DNA of 64,000 bases from Gammaproteobacteria bacterium (GCA_027315405.1 DAHUYB010000053.1:92733-156732); one strand, 5' to 3'; numbered from the stretch's first letter, positions 17,767-26,491 are shown. The notes: generated by a model from the letters alone, not told the origin. A program made the numbers and translations.

Positions 17767-18107
17767 GTGTTTAACTCCCACGGTTGAGGTTGATGGGTTA
17801 CGGCACTCAGCCAGCTGCACTGTTCGCGCATGCGAACTTTGTAGCTGAGTATAGGCAATGCGCGCATCTCTTCCAAGGGCCGCTGGCAGTCAGGCCTTGG
17901 ATCGCCGCTTGGCGACACCGGCTCGTTATCCACCGCCTGTCGTCACACGCACATTAACCGACGGCAGGCCTAGCCACCGTCGAAACGACCTGCTGCCAAT
18001 AACATGAATCAGGCATTAAATGTCGTTCACTTCCGGTCTCCGCCAGCACCGCAGAGTAGAGTGAATCCTGTCATCACAAAGTAGATGCAATCTTAGGCAG
18101 GTGTTTT
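17767..18107. other. Intergenic region with a short palindrome
   Basis: 341 nt between the small basic protein gene and the lipoprotein gene, which diverge from it. GTTCGC-GCAT-GCGAAC at 17822-17837 is a perfect 6-bp inverted repeat about 56 nt upstream of the basic protein. No gene or RNA was recognised in the rest. Confidence 0.3.
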
Positions 18108-18395
18108 ATGAACAGGATGCAGACAAAAACCTTGTATGCAATACGTGGGCTCGCAGTGGTGCTGTTGCTGGCGTTGGCGGGTTGTGCTGTTGTACCCAAC
18201 CGCTCCGGTATGTACCGACCCGAGGCGCAGACACATTTCGGTTATGGCTGGAATGACGGCTATTCGCCTTGGAACTATGGCTGGGGGCCAGGAGCCTACG
18301 GCATAGGCGGCTTATATTTCGGTGGTGGTGAGGACGACTTTAACGGTGGAGACAACGAAGACGGTGGAGATAATGGCGACGGCCCAGGACGATAG
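18108..18395 (+). CDS. Small lipoprotein with Gly/Tyr/Trp-rich middle and acidic tail
   Basis: A 95-residue protein. Residues 1-26 form a lipoprotein signal peptide with lipobox LALAGC (Cys at 26). The mature chain is rich in Gly, Tyr and Trp (HFGYGWNDGYSPWNYGWGPG) and ends in an Asp/Glu/Gly tail (EDDFNGGDNEDGGDNGDG). Low-complexity, probably unstructured, and likely placed in the outer membrane. An acidic tail could bind cations. No family recognised. Confidence 0.65.
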   Translation: MNRMQTKTLYAIRGLAVVLLLALAGCAVVPNRSGMYRPEAQTHFGYGWNDGYSPWNYGWGPGAYGIGGLYFGGGEDDFNGGDNEDGGDNGDGPGR

Positions 18396-19169
18396 GCGTG
18401 CTACCTGGCAGCCGTGATCTCTAGGAATCACACATGCGCATCGGCCTTGAACTGATGGCCACTAGGCTGCGCGCGAATTGACGCGCAGCCTGTGCCGCGG
18501 ACTTTAATTCCGAAAGGTTCCGCGCTCGATCCAATACCAGGAAAGTCCTGAGAAATGATTTTCCTATCATGCCTGCGAAGCATCTGCCGGCGTGCGGGTG
18601 GCGCGGAAATCCGTAGAAACCGGCATTGCAGGTACCGGTTTTCGCCGGTAAGGCGAATCAATAAGAAATTTCCTGTTTCCAGCGGAGCTTAGTCTGATGC
18701 TATGCTTCAACACCCCGCAAACTGGTTCCGCTTCAAGCACGCTATTTCTTCGGCGCCCCCCTGCATCCTGAATATGGCAATGAGAGATTCGCAATAGATT
18801 CGGTCGGCGCGCGATGCCATCCGGACAGACTCTTGCTCGCGCGCCAAGTGCAGACTGCCGCCGGCTAGGCGCAGGCTGGGCAGTGCTTCTTGCTGGTAAC
18901 GAACCAACGAAATTCCCGGATTGGGAACAAAATTTTGCGAATCTCTGCATGCGTCCGTCCGGCAGCGAATGGCACGCAAGGCACGGCCTTCGGCTGCCCC
19001 AGGTTCACGTGGTTCAGAGCGGGCATCTCGCTGTTCAATACCACCGGGATTCAAGCGTGCGCGGCACCGCACGGGCATTGGGCAGGTGATCTGCTGGCAG
19101 CAGCGGCGGCTCTCGAAGCGTAACCGTGAGGAGGGAGGCCCGTGGCTGCGGGAATGACAGCACAGAAAG
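18396..19169. other. 774-nt stretch without a recognisable gene
   Basis: Open frames exist on both strands but none has a ribosome site, signal peptide, domain motif or normal composition. AGGCTGCGCG (18464-18473) and CGCGCAGCCT (18482-18491) form a perfect 10-bp hairpin with an 8-nt loop, about 70 nt after the lipoprotein stop; it lacks a T-run on either strand, so it may be a repeat element or a Rho-type 3' end. A gene remnant too decayed to identify is possible. Confidence 0.4.
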
Positions 19170-19562
19170 CTACGGTATCCGTATTTTTCCGCCGCCGGGG
19201 ATGGCGCCAGGGGTACCGGCGCCACTGCCGGGGATAACGATGGAGGAAGCGGCTTCACGGCGCAATTCCTCCAGCCGTTTCATGGTCTGTTCGATGGCGG
19301 TTTTGGCGCCGTCACCGAATTTATCCGCTGCTTCCTTGAGCGATTTGGCTTCGATCTCAAAGCTGATGGGCAGGGTACCCATGGGCGTCAGTATCTGGGT
19401 CTGTCCGGTGTAGATGACCGGCCGGGTCAGATCGGGACCGCCGTCGCGCGTCACCGGCGTGAGCCGCTGGATGGTGCCGATGCTGCGGTCGGTGAACACC
19501 TCCTCCTGATAAAGCTGTTCCGGATGCATTTGTATGTTGAGGTCTTTGGTTTCGTTGGCCAT
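19170..19562 (-). CDS. Conserved hypothetical cytoplasmic protein
   Basis: A 130-residue protein with no signal peptide or membrane helix. The N-terminal 75 residues are beta-rich (RSIGTIQRLTPV, PVIYTGQTQILTPMG), followed by a helix (EAKSLKEAADKFGDGAKTAI) and a Gly/Pro-rich tail. I recall similar uncharacterised proteins in gammaproteobacteria but no function. It is divergent from the saccharopine dehydrogenase-like gene with about 150 nt between them. Confidence 0.65.
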   Translation of the reverse strand: MANETKDLNIQMHPEQLYQEEVFTDRSIGTIQRLTPVTRDGGPDLTRPVIYTGQTQILTPMGTLPISFEIEAKSLKEAADKFGDGAKTAIEQTMKRLEELRREAASSIVIPGSGAGTPGAIPGGGKIRIP

Positions 19563-19711
19563 GGGTATATGTCCGGATAATTTGCGTGGGTTGGCGGCTG
19601 TCCTAGGTTAGCAGAAATGCGGGGTTTATCGGTAACCAGTTTGCAACCGCCTGCTGTCTTGCACCAAGATGGGCGCGTGTCCAACGGATATAACTTAAAG
19701 AGAAAACGTGT

Positions 19712-20839
19712 ATGAGCATCTGTGTACTCGGCGCCGGCATGGTCGGCGGTGTAATCGCCCAGGACCTGGCGCGACAACATGACGTCACCTCAGCTGATCT
19801 GAATGACGAGGCATTGGGGCGGCTGTCGAAACGCGGCCTCAAGACCCGGCTGTTGGACATCGGCGATGCGCACGCCCTGACGGCCTACGTACAACCATTT
19901 GCACTGGTGGTGTGCGCAGTGCCGGGGTTCATGGGTTATCGCACTCTCAAGGCGCTGTTGGAGGCCGGCAAACAGGTCGCTGATATTTCCTTCTTTCCCG
20001 AAGATGCCCTGGAACTGGATGCGCTTGCCAAACTCAGGGGCGTTACGGCGCTGGTCGATATGGGTGTTGCTCCCGGCATGGACAATCTCATCCTCGGTTA
20101 TCACGACGCACATATGCAGGTCTCGCGTTTCGAGTGCCTGGTCGGCGGATTGCCGCAGCATCCCAAACCGCCGTTCTTTTACAAGGCGCCATTTTCACCC
20201 ATTGATGTGATCGAGGAATACACTCGTCCGGCGCGCCTGCAGCGCGATGGCCGGGTAGTGACATTGCCGGCACTCACGGAACGCGAGATGCTGGAATTCG
20301 AAGGCCTCGGCACACTCGAGGCCTTCAACACCGATGGCTTGCGCTCGCTGCTCAAGACCATGGCGCATATCCCGGAGATGGCCGAGAAAACCCTGCGCTA
20401 TCCTGGGCATGTGGCGCTCATTGAAGCGCTGAAACAGGCGGGCTTTTTTGCCGATAGCGTGGTCGAGATCAACGACACCAAAGTGCGGCCGCTGGATTTA
20501 TCCGTGAAGCTGCTGCTGGATCAATGGAAGCTCGAACCCGGCGAACCGGAATTTACAGTCATGCGCGTGACGGTGGAAGGCGTGGAGTATGGCAAACACC
20601 TGCGGCATGTGTGGGAAATGCATGACGAGTACGATCCAGTGACCGGTTTCTCCTCGATGGCGCGCACCACCGGCTTCACCTGTGCCGCCGCCGCCAACTT
20701 GCTGCTGCAAGGCAAATTCCGCGAGCCGGGGGTGCATCCGCCCGAGCACGTGGGGCGGCATGCGGAATGCTTCACATACATCCGCGAATATCTGGCCGCG
20801 CGCCAGGTAGATTACCGGCACCGGACCCAGGCAGTTTGA
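19712..20839 (+). CDS. Saccharopine dehydrogenase-like NAD(P)-dependent oxidoreductase
   Basis: A 375-residue protein with an N-terminal Rossmann fold: VLGAGMVGGVIAQDL at residues 5-19, then the acidic residue of the second strand (TSADLN). The catalytic-domain part fits the saccharopine dehydrogenase (NADP, L-glutamate-forming)/lysine dehydrogenase family (DMGVAPGMDNLILG and GLPQHPKPPFFYKAPFSP). It probably oxidises or forms an amino acid-2-oxoacid conjugate. Substrate is not determined; some bacterial homologues make carboxynorspermidine. Ends about 80 nt before the next small gene. Confidence 0.78.
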   Translation: MSICVLGAGMVGGVIAQDLARQHDVTSADLNDEALGRLSKRGLKTRLLDIGDAHALTAYVQPFALVVCAVPGFMGYRTLKALLEAGKQVADISFFPEDALELDALAKLRGVTALVDMGVAPGMDNLILGYHDAHMQVSRFECLVGGLPQHPKPPFFYKAPFSPIDVIEEYTRPARLQRDGRVVTLPALTEREMLEFEGLGTLEAFNTDGLRSLLKTMAHIPEMAEKTLRYPGHVALIEALKQAGFFADSVVEINDTKVRPLDLSVKLLLDQWKLEPGEPEFTVMRVTVEGVEYGKHLRHVWEMHDEYDPVTGFSSMARTTGFTCAAAANLLLQGKFREPGVHPPEHVGRHAECFTYIREYLAARQVDYRHRTQAV

Positions 20840-20919
20840 TCCGGCGCGCACCGGAAGTTATGACAGCCGCGTCTCCGGGAGTAGAATACGGCCCTCTTTT
20901 ATGCGGCTGGTTCGAGACT

Positions 20920-21219
20920 ATGGACACTGAAATTTCCCTGTTCAACACGGCCGCGCAGCAGGCTGTGGAGTTGGCCAATCGTTTCGCGGATGAGCATCCC
21001 GAGGCCGATATGTGGGATATCGCCGACGGCTTGCTGGCCGGGGCCATACATTATTGGCTGTATTCACGCCAGCCGTGCGAAGATCTCATGTGCGAAGACT
21101 GCGCGCCGGTATCCACCACGGAATTGCGCCAGACAGAACTCAAGAAACTGATCCAGCAATTTTCGGAAGACAGTGATTACTACCATGCGCCCACGGACAC
21201 TAAAGCCGCCTGGGCGTGA
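20920..21219 (+). CDS. Conserved hypothetical small acidic protein
   Basis: A 99-residue acidic protein with four cysteines: three in QPCEDLMCEDCAP near the middle and none paired in a CxxC motif elsewhere. The ATG at 20920 (MDTEISLFNTAAQQ) is used because the conserved-looking part starts there; an in-frame ATG at 20860 would add 20 residues. The next gene overlaps its stop, so the two are coupled. The Cys cluster could bind metal. Function unknown. Confidence 0.6.
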   Translation: MDTEISLFNTAAQQAVELANRFADEHPEADMWDIADGLLAGAIHYWLYSRQPCEDLMCEDCAPVSTTELRQTELKKLIQQFSEDSDYYHAPTDTKAAWA

Positions 21220-21530
21220 GCAGCATAGGCACCGCCCTGGTTTGCTGGAAATGCGGTACAGCCCTCAAGGATGTGCCCATGCCCTTGTCGCGGATTTCCG
21301 AGTGTCTGGCCTGCCGCGCTGAACTGCATGTGTGCCGCCTTTGCGGCTTCTTCGATGCGCGCAAGGCCGAATGCTGCAGCGAGCAACGTGCCGATCCTCC
21401 CAAAGACAAGCAGCGCGCCAATTTCTGCGAATACTTCCAGCCGCGTGCGGATGCCTGGCAGGCGCCGGATCACAGCGCGGCCGATCAGGCCAAGGACGAA
21501 CTGCAAAAGCTTTTCCGCGGGAAACGCTGA
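21216..21530 (+). CDS. Small cysteine-rich protein, probable zinc binder
   Basis: A 104-residue protein starting at a GTG that overlaps the upstream stop by 4 nt. Cysteines are arranged as CWKC, CLAC, CRLC, then CC and a final Cys in FCEYF, enough for one or two zinc sites. The C-terminus is helical and charged (AADQAKDELQKLFRGKR). No domain name is claimed. It probably works with the acidic Cys protein encoded just before it. Confidence 0.68.
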   Translation: MSSIGTALVCWKCGTALKDVPMPLSRISECLACRAELHVCRLCGFFDARKAECCSEQRADPPKDKQRANFCEYFQPRADAWQAPDHSAADQAKDELQKLFRGKR

Positions 21531-21541
21531 TTAAACTTCAA

Positions 21542-21979
21542 TCAACCGGCAAATTGTTTTGCCCATTGCACAAATCTGGCCAGTGGCATGGCGCCCGCCG
21601 TGCGCCCGAGTTCGCGCCCGTTGCGGAATGCGATGAGTGTGGGAATGCTGCGGATGCCGAGCTTGGTGGCGGTCTGCGGATTGGCCTCGGTATCGAGTTT
21701 CAGCAGGCGGAAATCCGGCTCCAGTGACTTGGCGGCCTGTTCAAACACTGGCGCAAACATTTTGCAGGGCCCGCACCATTCTGCCCAACAATCCACGATG
21801 ACCGGTAGATCGGTGTGCTGCACCAGAGCCGCGAAATTCGCATCGCGCACGGCTCGCGGGACGCCGTCAAATAACCGTGCGCGGCACTGGCCGCATTTGG
21901 GGCCATCGCTGAGCCGGGTGCCGGGTACACGGTTCACGGCCGCGCAGTTCGGACAGGCAATGTGCAGGGGTTCGGCCAT
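21542..21979 (-). CDS. trxC: Thioredoxin 2
   Basis: A 145-residue thioredoxin with the TrxC hallmark: an N-terminal zinc ribbon (CPNC at 9-12, CGQC at 29-32) ahead of a full thioredoxin fold with the active site WCGPC at 68-72 and the cis-Pro in RSIPTLIAF. It reduces protein disulfides in the cytoplasm and is zinc-dependent and oxidant-responsive in other species. It converges with the small Cys-rich gene, 11 nt between stops. Confidence 0.95.
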   Translation of the reverse strand: MAEPLHIACPNCAAVNRVPGTRLSDGPKCGQCRARLFDGVPRAVRDANFAALVQHTDLPVIVDCWAEWCGPCKMFAPVFEQAAKSLEPDFRLLKLDTEANPQTATKLGIRSIPTLIAFRNGRELGRTAGAMPLARFVQWAKQFAG

Positions 21980-22064
21980 GACGGATATCGGTCTTGGATG
22001 GTGTTTGCTGCTGACCTGGGGTTCGACGCAGGCGTTTCAAGCCCTCAGCGGAAAGTGCCTGGAA

Positions 22065-22574
22065 TTATTCTCTTGCGTCCTGCGGGTAACACACCGCAGT
22101 AATGTAATAGTGCACTTCGCCTTCGGGCGTCAGCAGGCGCACCTCATCCTCCGGCGCGCGTTTCAACAGGGCGCAGGCCATGGGCGAGTCAACACTGATG
22201 TAACCCTTGACCGGGTCCAGCTCGTCGCTTCCCACGATGCGGTATCGGATCTGCCGGCCGTGTTGGTCCTCAATGGTTACCCAGGCGCCGAAGTACACAT
22301 GGCGGATATCCGGTGGCGGTCCGGAGATCACCCGCAGTGCGGGCAGGCGTTTTTGCAGGTAGCCGATGCGCTGGTCCAGCTCCCGCAATTGTTTCTTCCG
22401 GTAAATATATTCCGCGTTCTCGGAACGGTCTCCTTCGGCCGCCGCCGCGGATAAAGCCTGCACCACTTCGTGGCGGCACCGCCATAGTTCCTTCAGCTCT
22501 TGCGCGAGGCGCAGGTAACCTTCCTGGGTGATGTAGGGCGAGGATTTAGGTGATGGCGGACGCCAGCGACTCAT
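22065..22574 (-). CDS. greB: Transcript cleavage factor GreB
   Basis: A 169-residue GreA/GreB protein. The N-terminal coiled coil carries the acidic tip DRSENAEY (49-56) that reaches the RNA polymerase active site, and the C-terminal domain ends in VDSPMACALL, the GreB-type SPxxxxL motif. It rescues backtracked polymerase by stimulating RNA cleavage. The basic N-terminal extension (SRWRPPSPKSSPYIT) fits GreB better than GreA. Confidence 0.92.
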   Translation of the reverse strand: MSRWRPPSPKSSPYITQEGYLRLAQELKELWRCRHEVVQALSAAAAEGDRSENAEYIYRKKQLRELDQRIGYLQKRLPALRVISGPPPDIRHVYFGAWVTIEDQHGRQIRYRIVGSDELDPVKGYISVDSPMACALLKRAPEDEVRLLTPEGEVHYYITAVCYPQDARE

Positions 22575-22617
22575 GGGATGCGCGACTGTCGGGTGGGATG
22601 GGAAAGTATAACGGCGA

Positions 22618-23229
22618 TCACCGTCGGCGAGGCGCGCTCAGCCAGTATGCCGTCTGGCCGAGCCATAGCAGGATCAGCACGATGGTGAGCTTTTCCATGA
22701 AGCCGCGGGCCGGGATGTGGGCCAGGGCATAAACCCACAACACCATGAACTCGAACACCGCCAGCTTCAGGGCCGGGCGGAAATGCGGCCGCCAGGCGGG
22801 ATCCTGCCGGAAGCCCCAAGATTGGATAAGCATGCCGAAACTGGTGGCCATGAAGGCTAGTGCCGCGGCCAACACATGGATGCTGCCGTGTACGGTCAGT
22901 TGATCGTTGGTATCGGTGGGCGAGAGCGCCGTCACCACCACCCCGACGGCGCCGAGTATGAATAGCACCAGGGTTATGGCGCTGCGCGCCTGCGCAGCGC
23001 TGCCGGCGTAGCAGCCGACAGCCAGCAAAACGATGGCGGCCGCGAGTGCATAGAAGGCCGCATGCAGCCAGCCGTTGTAAGGCCCAAGCAGGTAGAAGCT
23101 CAGGGGTGTGCCCATGAAACTGTAGTCCGGGCGCAGGAATTGCAATAGCGTCGCCACCAGGAAAAAGAACAGCACGCCTGTCAACGCGGATCGTCCACAC
23201 ACGTGTACCAGCAGGAGTTTTTTATTCAT
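22618..23229 (-). CDS. DUF998-type integral membrane protein
   Basis: A 203-residue protein with six or so membrane helices. The order (FMGTPLSFYLLGPYNGWLHAAFYALAAA with a polar GPY loop, then SPTDTNDQLTVHGSIHVLAA) fits the DUF998 family, whose function is not established. It starts 20 nt from the divergent metallopeptidase-like gene. Confidence 0.7.
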   Translation of the reverse strand: MNKKLLLVHVCGRSALTGVLFFFLVATLLQFLRPDYSFMGTPLSFYLLGPYNGWLHAAFYALAAAIVLLAVGCYAGSAAQARSAITLVLFILGAVGVVVTALSPTDTNDQLTVHGSIHVLAAALAFMATSFGMLIQSWGFRQDPAWRPHFRPALKLAVFEFMVLWVYALAHIPARGFMEKLTIVLILLWLGQTAYWLSAPRRR

Positions 23230-23248
23230 GCGGTTATCATAATGGCTT

Positions 23249-23767
23249 ATGGTTTTTAACTATTACAATCGCTTGAGCGCCAAGAACAAGCGCATCTATC
23301 TTGCCAGCGACAAAATCGAAGTCATCGTGCTGCCGGAGCCGATGCTGCTGTGGCCGATGACGGAGAAACTGGCGGCGGCACTCAGGACGAACAAGCGTGC
23401 CGTGGTGGAGGCGGTCTGCAAACAACTGGCATCCGGCATGTTACTGCAACTCAAGGCACCGCCGGTACAGATCAAGGTCATGGCTGTCAGGCCCTCCAAT
23501 GATTACGGCGAATTGCATGGTTTTTATGCAGGCGTGGAAGGCAGACTCAAGGTCGCCAAGATCACCTTATGGATGCGCACCGCGCAACGCAAACAGGTGG
23601 TGGCGTTCAGGAGTTTTCTGCGTACCTTCCTGCATGAGCTGTGCCATCATCTGGATTATGAATGCCTGAAACTCGAGGACTCCTTTCACACCGAGGGTTT
23701 CTACAAGAGGGAGTCCTCGCTGTTTCATCAGCTGGTAACCGACGCGGCTGCTGTTGTCCGGGACTAA
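23249..23767 (+). CDS. Zinc metallopeptidase-like protein (HExxH)
   Basis: A 172-residue cytoplasmic protein. The zincin motif HELCHHLDYE (HExxH at 129-133) lies in a helix, with a downstream Glu/His region (DSFHTEGFYKRESSLFHQL) that could give the third ligand, as in SprT-like minimal zinc proteases. No signal peptide. A Lys/Arg-rich N-terminus may bind nucleic acid. Peptidase activity is inferred from the motif. Its stop overlaps the end of the polX remnant on the other strand. Confidence 0.7.
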   Translation: MVFNYYNRLSAKNKRIYLASDKIEVIVLPEPMLLWPMTEKLAAALRTNKRAVVEAVCKQLASGMLLQLKAPPVQIKVMAVRPSNDYGELHGFYAGVEGRLKVAKITLWMRTAQRKQVVAFRSFLRTFLHELCHHLDYECLKLEDSFHTEGFYKRESSLFHQLVTDAAAVVRD

Positions 23768-24137
23768 CGTTTCAGGGCGTGCAGCAACTGGCGGTGCGCT
23801 AAAGTGTCGAGCACATCGCCAGTCTCCAGCCACGCGCGCCGTGCCTGATCGGCACCGAAATGCATGTCGGCGAGGCCCGCAATGCTGTGGGCATTGGTGG
23901 AGATCACCCGTGATCTTCAGGCCCTGAAACAGCAGTTTGATGCGTTTCGGGCCAAGGCCCGACCAGCGCCTGAGGTCGCTCACGGCCCTCGGTTACCCGC
24001 TCCGCCATGCCTCGGGAGTAGCCAGCCGCCACCCGCGTCGCGTTGCGATGAGCACGCACCGGGTTGGCATCCTCGATCTCCAGCAGGTCCGCGAAGCGCT
24101 TGAAGAGTTCGGCGATCTTGGCATTGGCGGCGGGCAT
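23764..24137 (-). pseudogene. polX: Broken DNA polymerase X (PolX), internal part deleted
   Basis: Three PolX pieces lie in order but in different frames within 374 nt, against about 1.7 kb for an intact gene. From 24137: MPAANAKIAELFKRFADLLE, EIEDANPVRAHRNATRVA (the N-terminal helical domain). Then SGLGPKRIKLLFQGLKI (a helix-hairpin-helix segment, near 23970-23915). Then ISTNAHSIAGLADMHFGADQ and RRAWLETGDVLDTLAHRQLL, the very end of the PHP exonuclease domain, stopping at 23764. Polymerase palm and most of the PHP domain are gone. Loss by at least two deletions is inferred; a database alignment would confirm each piece. Confidence 0.85.
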
Positions 24138-24283
24138 ACTGTGCTCTGTGTTCGTTGCATTAACAAAGATAGTCCAGCTGAGGCGATACGGCGCTGATCT
24201 GGGTCAGGTAGACTTTCCCCGGCGCGGCTTTTGCCCGAAAATGACCCTGCGCTCCGAAATATTCATTTTCCCAGGAGGCCCAT

Positions 24284-26077
24284 GTGGCCAGCTACTCCGC
24301 CCCTCTGCGCGACATGCGGTTTGTCTTGAATGAACTTGCGGACTTGGCAAGCGTGGCCCGCTTTCCAGGCTACAACGAGGCCACGCCGGAACTGGTGGAC
24401 TCGGTGCTGGACGCGGCCAGCAAGTTTGCCGCCGATGTAATTGCGCCGCTCAATGCTTCCGGGGATCAGGAAGGCGCTCAGTTCAAGGACGGCGTAGTCA
24501 CCACGCCCAAGGGCTTCAAGGAGGCTTACACGCGTTTTGTGGCGGACGGCTGGAATGCGCTTGCCATTCCGGCGGAATACGGCGGTCAAGGCCTGCCGCA
24601 ACTGCTATCCGCGCCGTTACAGGAAATGTGGCAGGCAGCCAACATGTCCTTCGCGCTGTGTTCGTTGTTGACACAGGGAGCCGTGGAAGCGTTGCTCCTG
24701 AGTGGTTCCGAGGCACTGAAGCGATACTTCTTGCCAAGAATGGTTTCCGGTGAGTGGACCGGCAGCATGAATCTGTCCGAACCCCAGGCGGGTTCGGATC
24801 TGGCGGCGGTGCGTTGCCGCGCGCTGCGCGTGGGTGATCATTACAAACTCACCGGCCAGAAGATATTCATCACCTACGGCGAACACGACTGGACGGAGAA
24901 CATCATTCATATGGTGCTGGCGCGCACTCCGGATGCGCCCGCCGGGGTTAAGGGTATCTCCATGTTCTTGGTGCCCAAGTTCTTGGTGAATACCGACGGT
25001 TCTATCGGCAAGCGTAATGATGTGCAGTGCGCCTCCATCGAGCACAAGCTTGGCATTCACGCCAGCCCCACGGCGGTGATGAGTTACGGCGAGCAAGGCG
25101 GGGCCGTCGGCTATCTGATCGGCGAGGAAAACCGCGGACTCGAATACATGTTCATCATGATGAATCTGGCGCGTTTCGATGTGGGTGTGCAGGGGTTGGG
25201 AATCGCCGATCGCGCCTGGCAGCAGGCACGCTTGTACGCGCAGGAGCGGGTGCAGAGCGCCGATATCAGTGCACGCCATGGCCAACCGGTGACCATCATC
25301 CATCACCCGGATGTGCGCCGCATGCTGATGAGCATGAAGGCGCGCGTCGAGGCCATGCGTGCGGTCGCTTATGTGACCGCATCGGGGCTGGACCGGGCCC
25401 TGCGTCACCCCGACGAGCAGCAGCGAGCGCAAGCGCAGGCTTTTGTGGATCTGATGATTCCGGTGGTCAAAGGCTGGTGTACGGAAAATGCCATTGATAT
25501 CACTTCCCTCGGCATCCAAGTACACGGCGGCATGGGCTATATCGAGGAAACCGGTGCCGCCCAGTATTTCCGCGATGCGCGTATCAGCACCATTTATGAA
25601 GGCACCACCGGAATTCAGGCGAAGGATTTGATCGGCCGCAAAATTGCCCGCGACCAGGGCATGGCCGCCAAGGCGCTCATCGGCATGATGCGCACTACCG
25701 AAAAAGAATTGGCAAACGCCCAGGGCGAGATGCTGAAAGCCATCGGCACGCGGCTGTCCGCGGGCATTGAGGCACTGGAAGAAGCGATGAACTGGCTGGT
25801 GAGCCACTACCTCAGCGATGTGAAAGCCGTGGCCGCCGGTTCGGTGCCGTTCCTGATGCTGGTCGGTATCGTCAGCGGTGGCTGGCAGATGGCACGCGCC
25901 GCCTTGATTGCACAGAAAAAACTTGATACCGGCGCGGGCGACGCCCCTTTTTATAAGGCCAAGCTCGGTACCGCGCGTTTCTATGCCGACCACGAACTGA
26001 CCCGGGCGCCGGCTCTCAAAGAATCCATCGTCAGCGGCGCTGTAGGGGTGCTGGCCTTGAGCGAGGATCAGTTCTAA
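24284..26077 (+). CDS. Acyl-CoA dehydrogenase, long DmdC-like type
   Basis: A 597-residue flavoprotein, about 200 residues longer than standard acyl-CoA dehydrogenases. Core signatures are present: MNLSEPQAGSDLAAVR, KIFITYGEHDWTENI, VHGGMGYIEETGAAQYFRDA and the catalytic-base region ISTIYEGTTGIQAKDL. The length and the C-terminal helical extension match the group that includes DmdC (methylthiopropanoyl-CoA dehydrogenase) and other long enzymes, so the substrate is not set. A GTG start at 24284 has AGGAGG five bases upstream; the ATG at 24282 is out of frame. Confidence 0.87.
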   Translation: MASYSAPLRDMRFVLNELADLASVARFPGYNEATPELVDSVLDAASKFAADVIAPLNASGDQEGAQFKDGVVTTPKGFKEAYTRFVADGWNALAIPAEYGGQGLPQLLSAPLQEMWQAANMSFALCSLLTQGAVEALLLSGSEALKRYFLPRMVSGEWTGSMNLSEPQAGSDLAAVRCRALRVGDHYKLTGQKIFITYGEHDWTENIIHMVLARTPDAPAGVKGISMFLVPKFLVNTDGSIGKRNDVQCASIEHKLGIHASPTAVMSYGEQGGAVGYLIGEENRGLEYMFIMMNLARFDVGVQGLGIADRAWQQARLYAQERVQSADISARHGQPVTIIHHPDVRRMLMSMKARVEAMRAVAYVTASGLDRALRHPDEQQRAQAQAFVDLMIPVVKGWCTENAIDITSLGIQVHGGMGYIEETGAAQYFRDARISTIYEGTTGIQAKDLIGRKIARDQGMAAKALIGMMRTTEKELANAQGEMLKAIGTRLSAGIEALEEAMNWLVSHYLSDVKAVAAGSVPFLMLVGIVSGGWQMARAALIAQKKLDTGAGDAPFYKAKLGTARFYADHELTRAPALKESIVSGAVGVLALSEDQF

Positions 26078-26115
26078 TCAGGATGCTGAGAACGTATCTG
26101 CATGCATTTTGAATA

Positions 26116-26143
26116 TTGACATATCGAGAAAATTCGATATAAT
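26116..26143 (+). promoter_or_regulatory. Promoter and operator of arsR
   Basis: TTGACA (26116-26121) and TATAAT (26138-26143), both perfect consensus, are 16 nt apart. Between and overlapping them is the inverted repeat ATATCGA-GAAAAT-TCGATAT (26121-26140), a likely ArsR-family operator. Transcription would begin near 26150, about 2 nt before the ATG at 26152, so the mRNA is leaderless or nearly so. A further ATATCGA half-site is at 26502-26508 before the next gene. Confidence 0.8.
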
Positions 26144-26151
26144 GACTCGCC

Positions 26152-26454
26152 ATGGAACAGGTCGAAATCTTCAAGGCACTGGCTAACGAATCCCGGCTCA
26201 AAATCCTGCAATGGATGAAGGAACCGGGCAAACACTTTGGCGAGTGTCCGTCGGGCAGTGCCCGCGGCCGCAAGGTGTGTGTCGGTGAGATCCAGGCCAA
26301 ACTGGGCCTCTCCCAGTCCACCGCTTCCCAGTATCTGGCCATCCTGGAACAGGCCGGGCTGGTGGTCGCCCGCCGCGAGGGCCAGTGGACCTTCTATGAG
26401 CGTAATGAGCAGGCGCTCAAGGCATTGGGGGACTTTCTGCAAAAAAGTTTGTAA
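26152..26454 (+). CDS. ArsR-family transcriptional regulator
   Basis: A 100-residue winged helix repressor: ALANESRLKILQWM (helix 2), VGEIQAKLGLSQSTASQYLA (recognition region) and a wing (VVARREGQWTFYER). An insertion between helices 2 and 3 carries Cys32 and Cys43 (FGECPSGSARGRKVCVGE), absent from the arsenic-sensing CxC position, which could sense thiol-reactive compounds. It probably represses itself through the operator overlapping its promoter and the OYE, GST and FMN reductase genes downstream. There is no Shine-Dalgarno, in line with a leaderless start. Confidence 0.88.
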   Translation: MEQVEIFKALANESRLKILQWMKEPGKHFGECPSGSARGRKVCVGEIQAKLGLSQSTASQYLAILEQAGLVVARREGQWTFYERNEQALKALGDFLQKSL

Positions 26455-26473
26455 AAAATAAATGCCTGGCGCA

Positions 26474-26491
26474 CCCCGGAAGGGGATTTTT
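26474..26491 (+). terminator. Weak hairpin with T-run after arsR
   Basis: CCCC-GGAA-GGGG followed by ATTTTT, 20 nt after the arsR stop. The four-pair stem with a stable GGAA loop could cause partial termination between arsR and the OYE gene. A regulator half-site and AT-rich possible promoter follow it. Confidence 0.4.

Noticed and set aside
18707..19258. 183-residue minus-strand frame in the gene-poor stretch
   Set aside because: Pro/Arg/Ser-rich, overlaps the neighbouring gene, no start signal.
24617..25993. 458-residue minus-strand open frame
   Set aside because: Lies fully antisense to the acyl-CoA dehydrogenase, which has clear catalytic motifs; composition (His/Arg/Gly) is that of a shadow.
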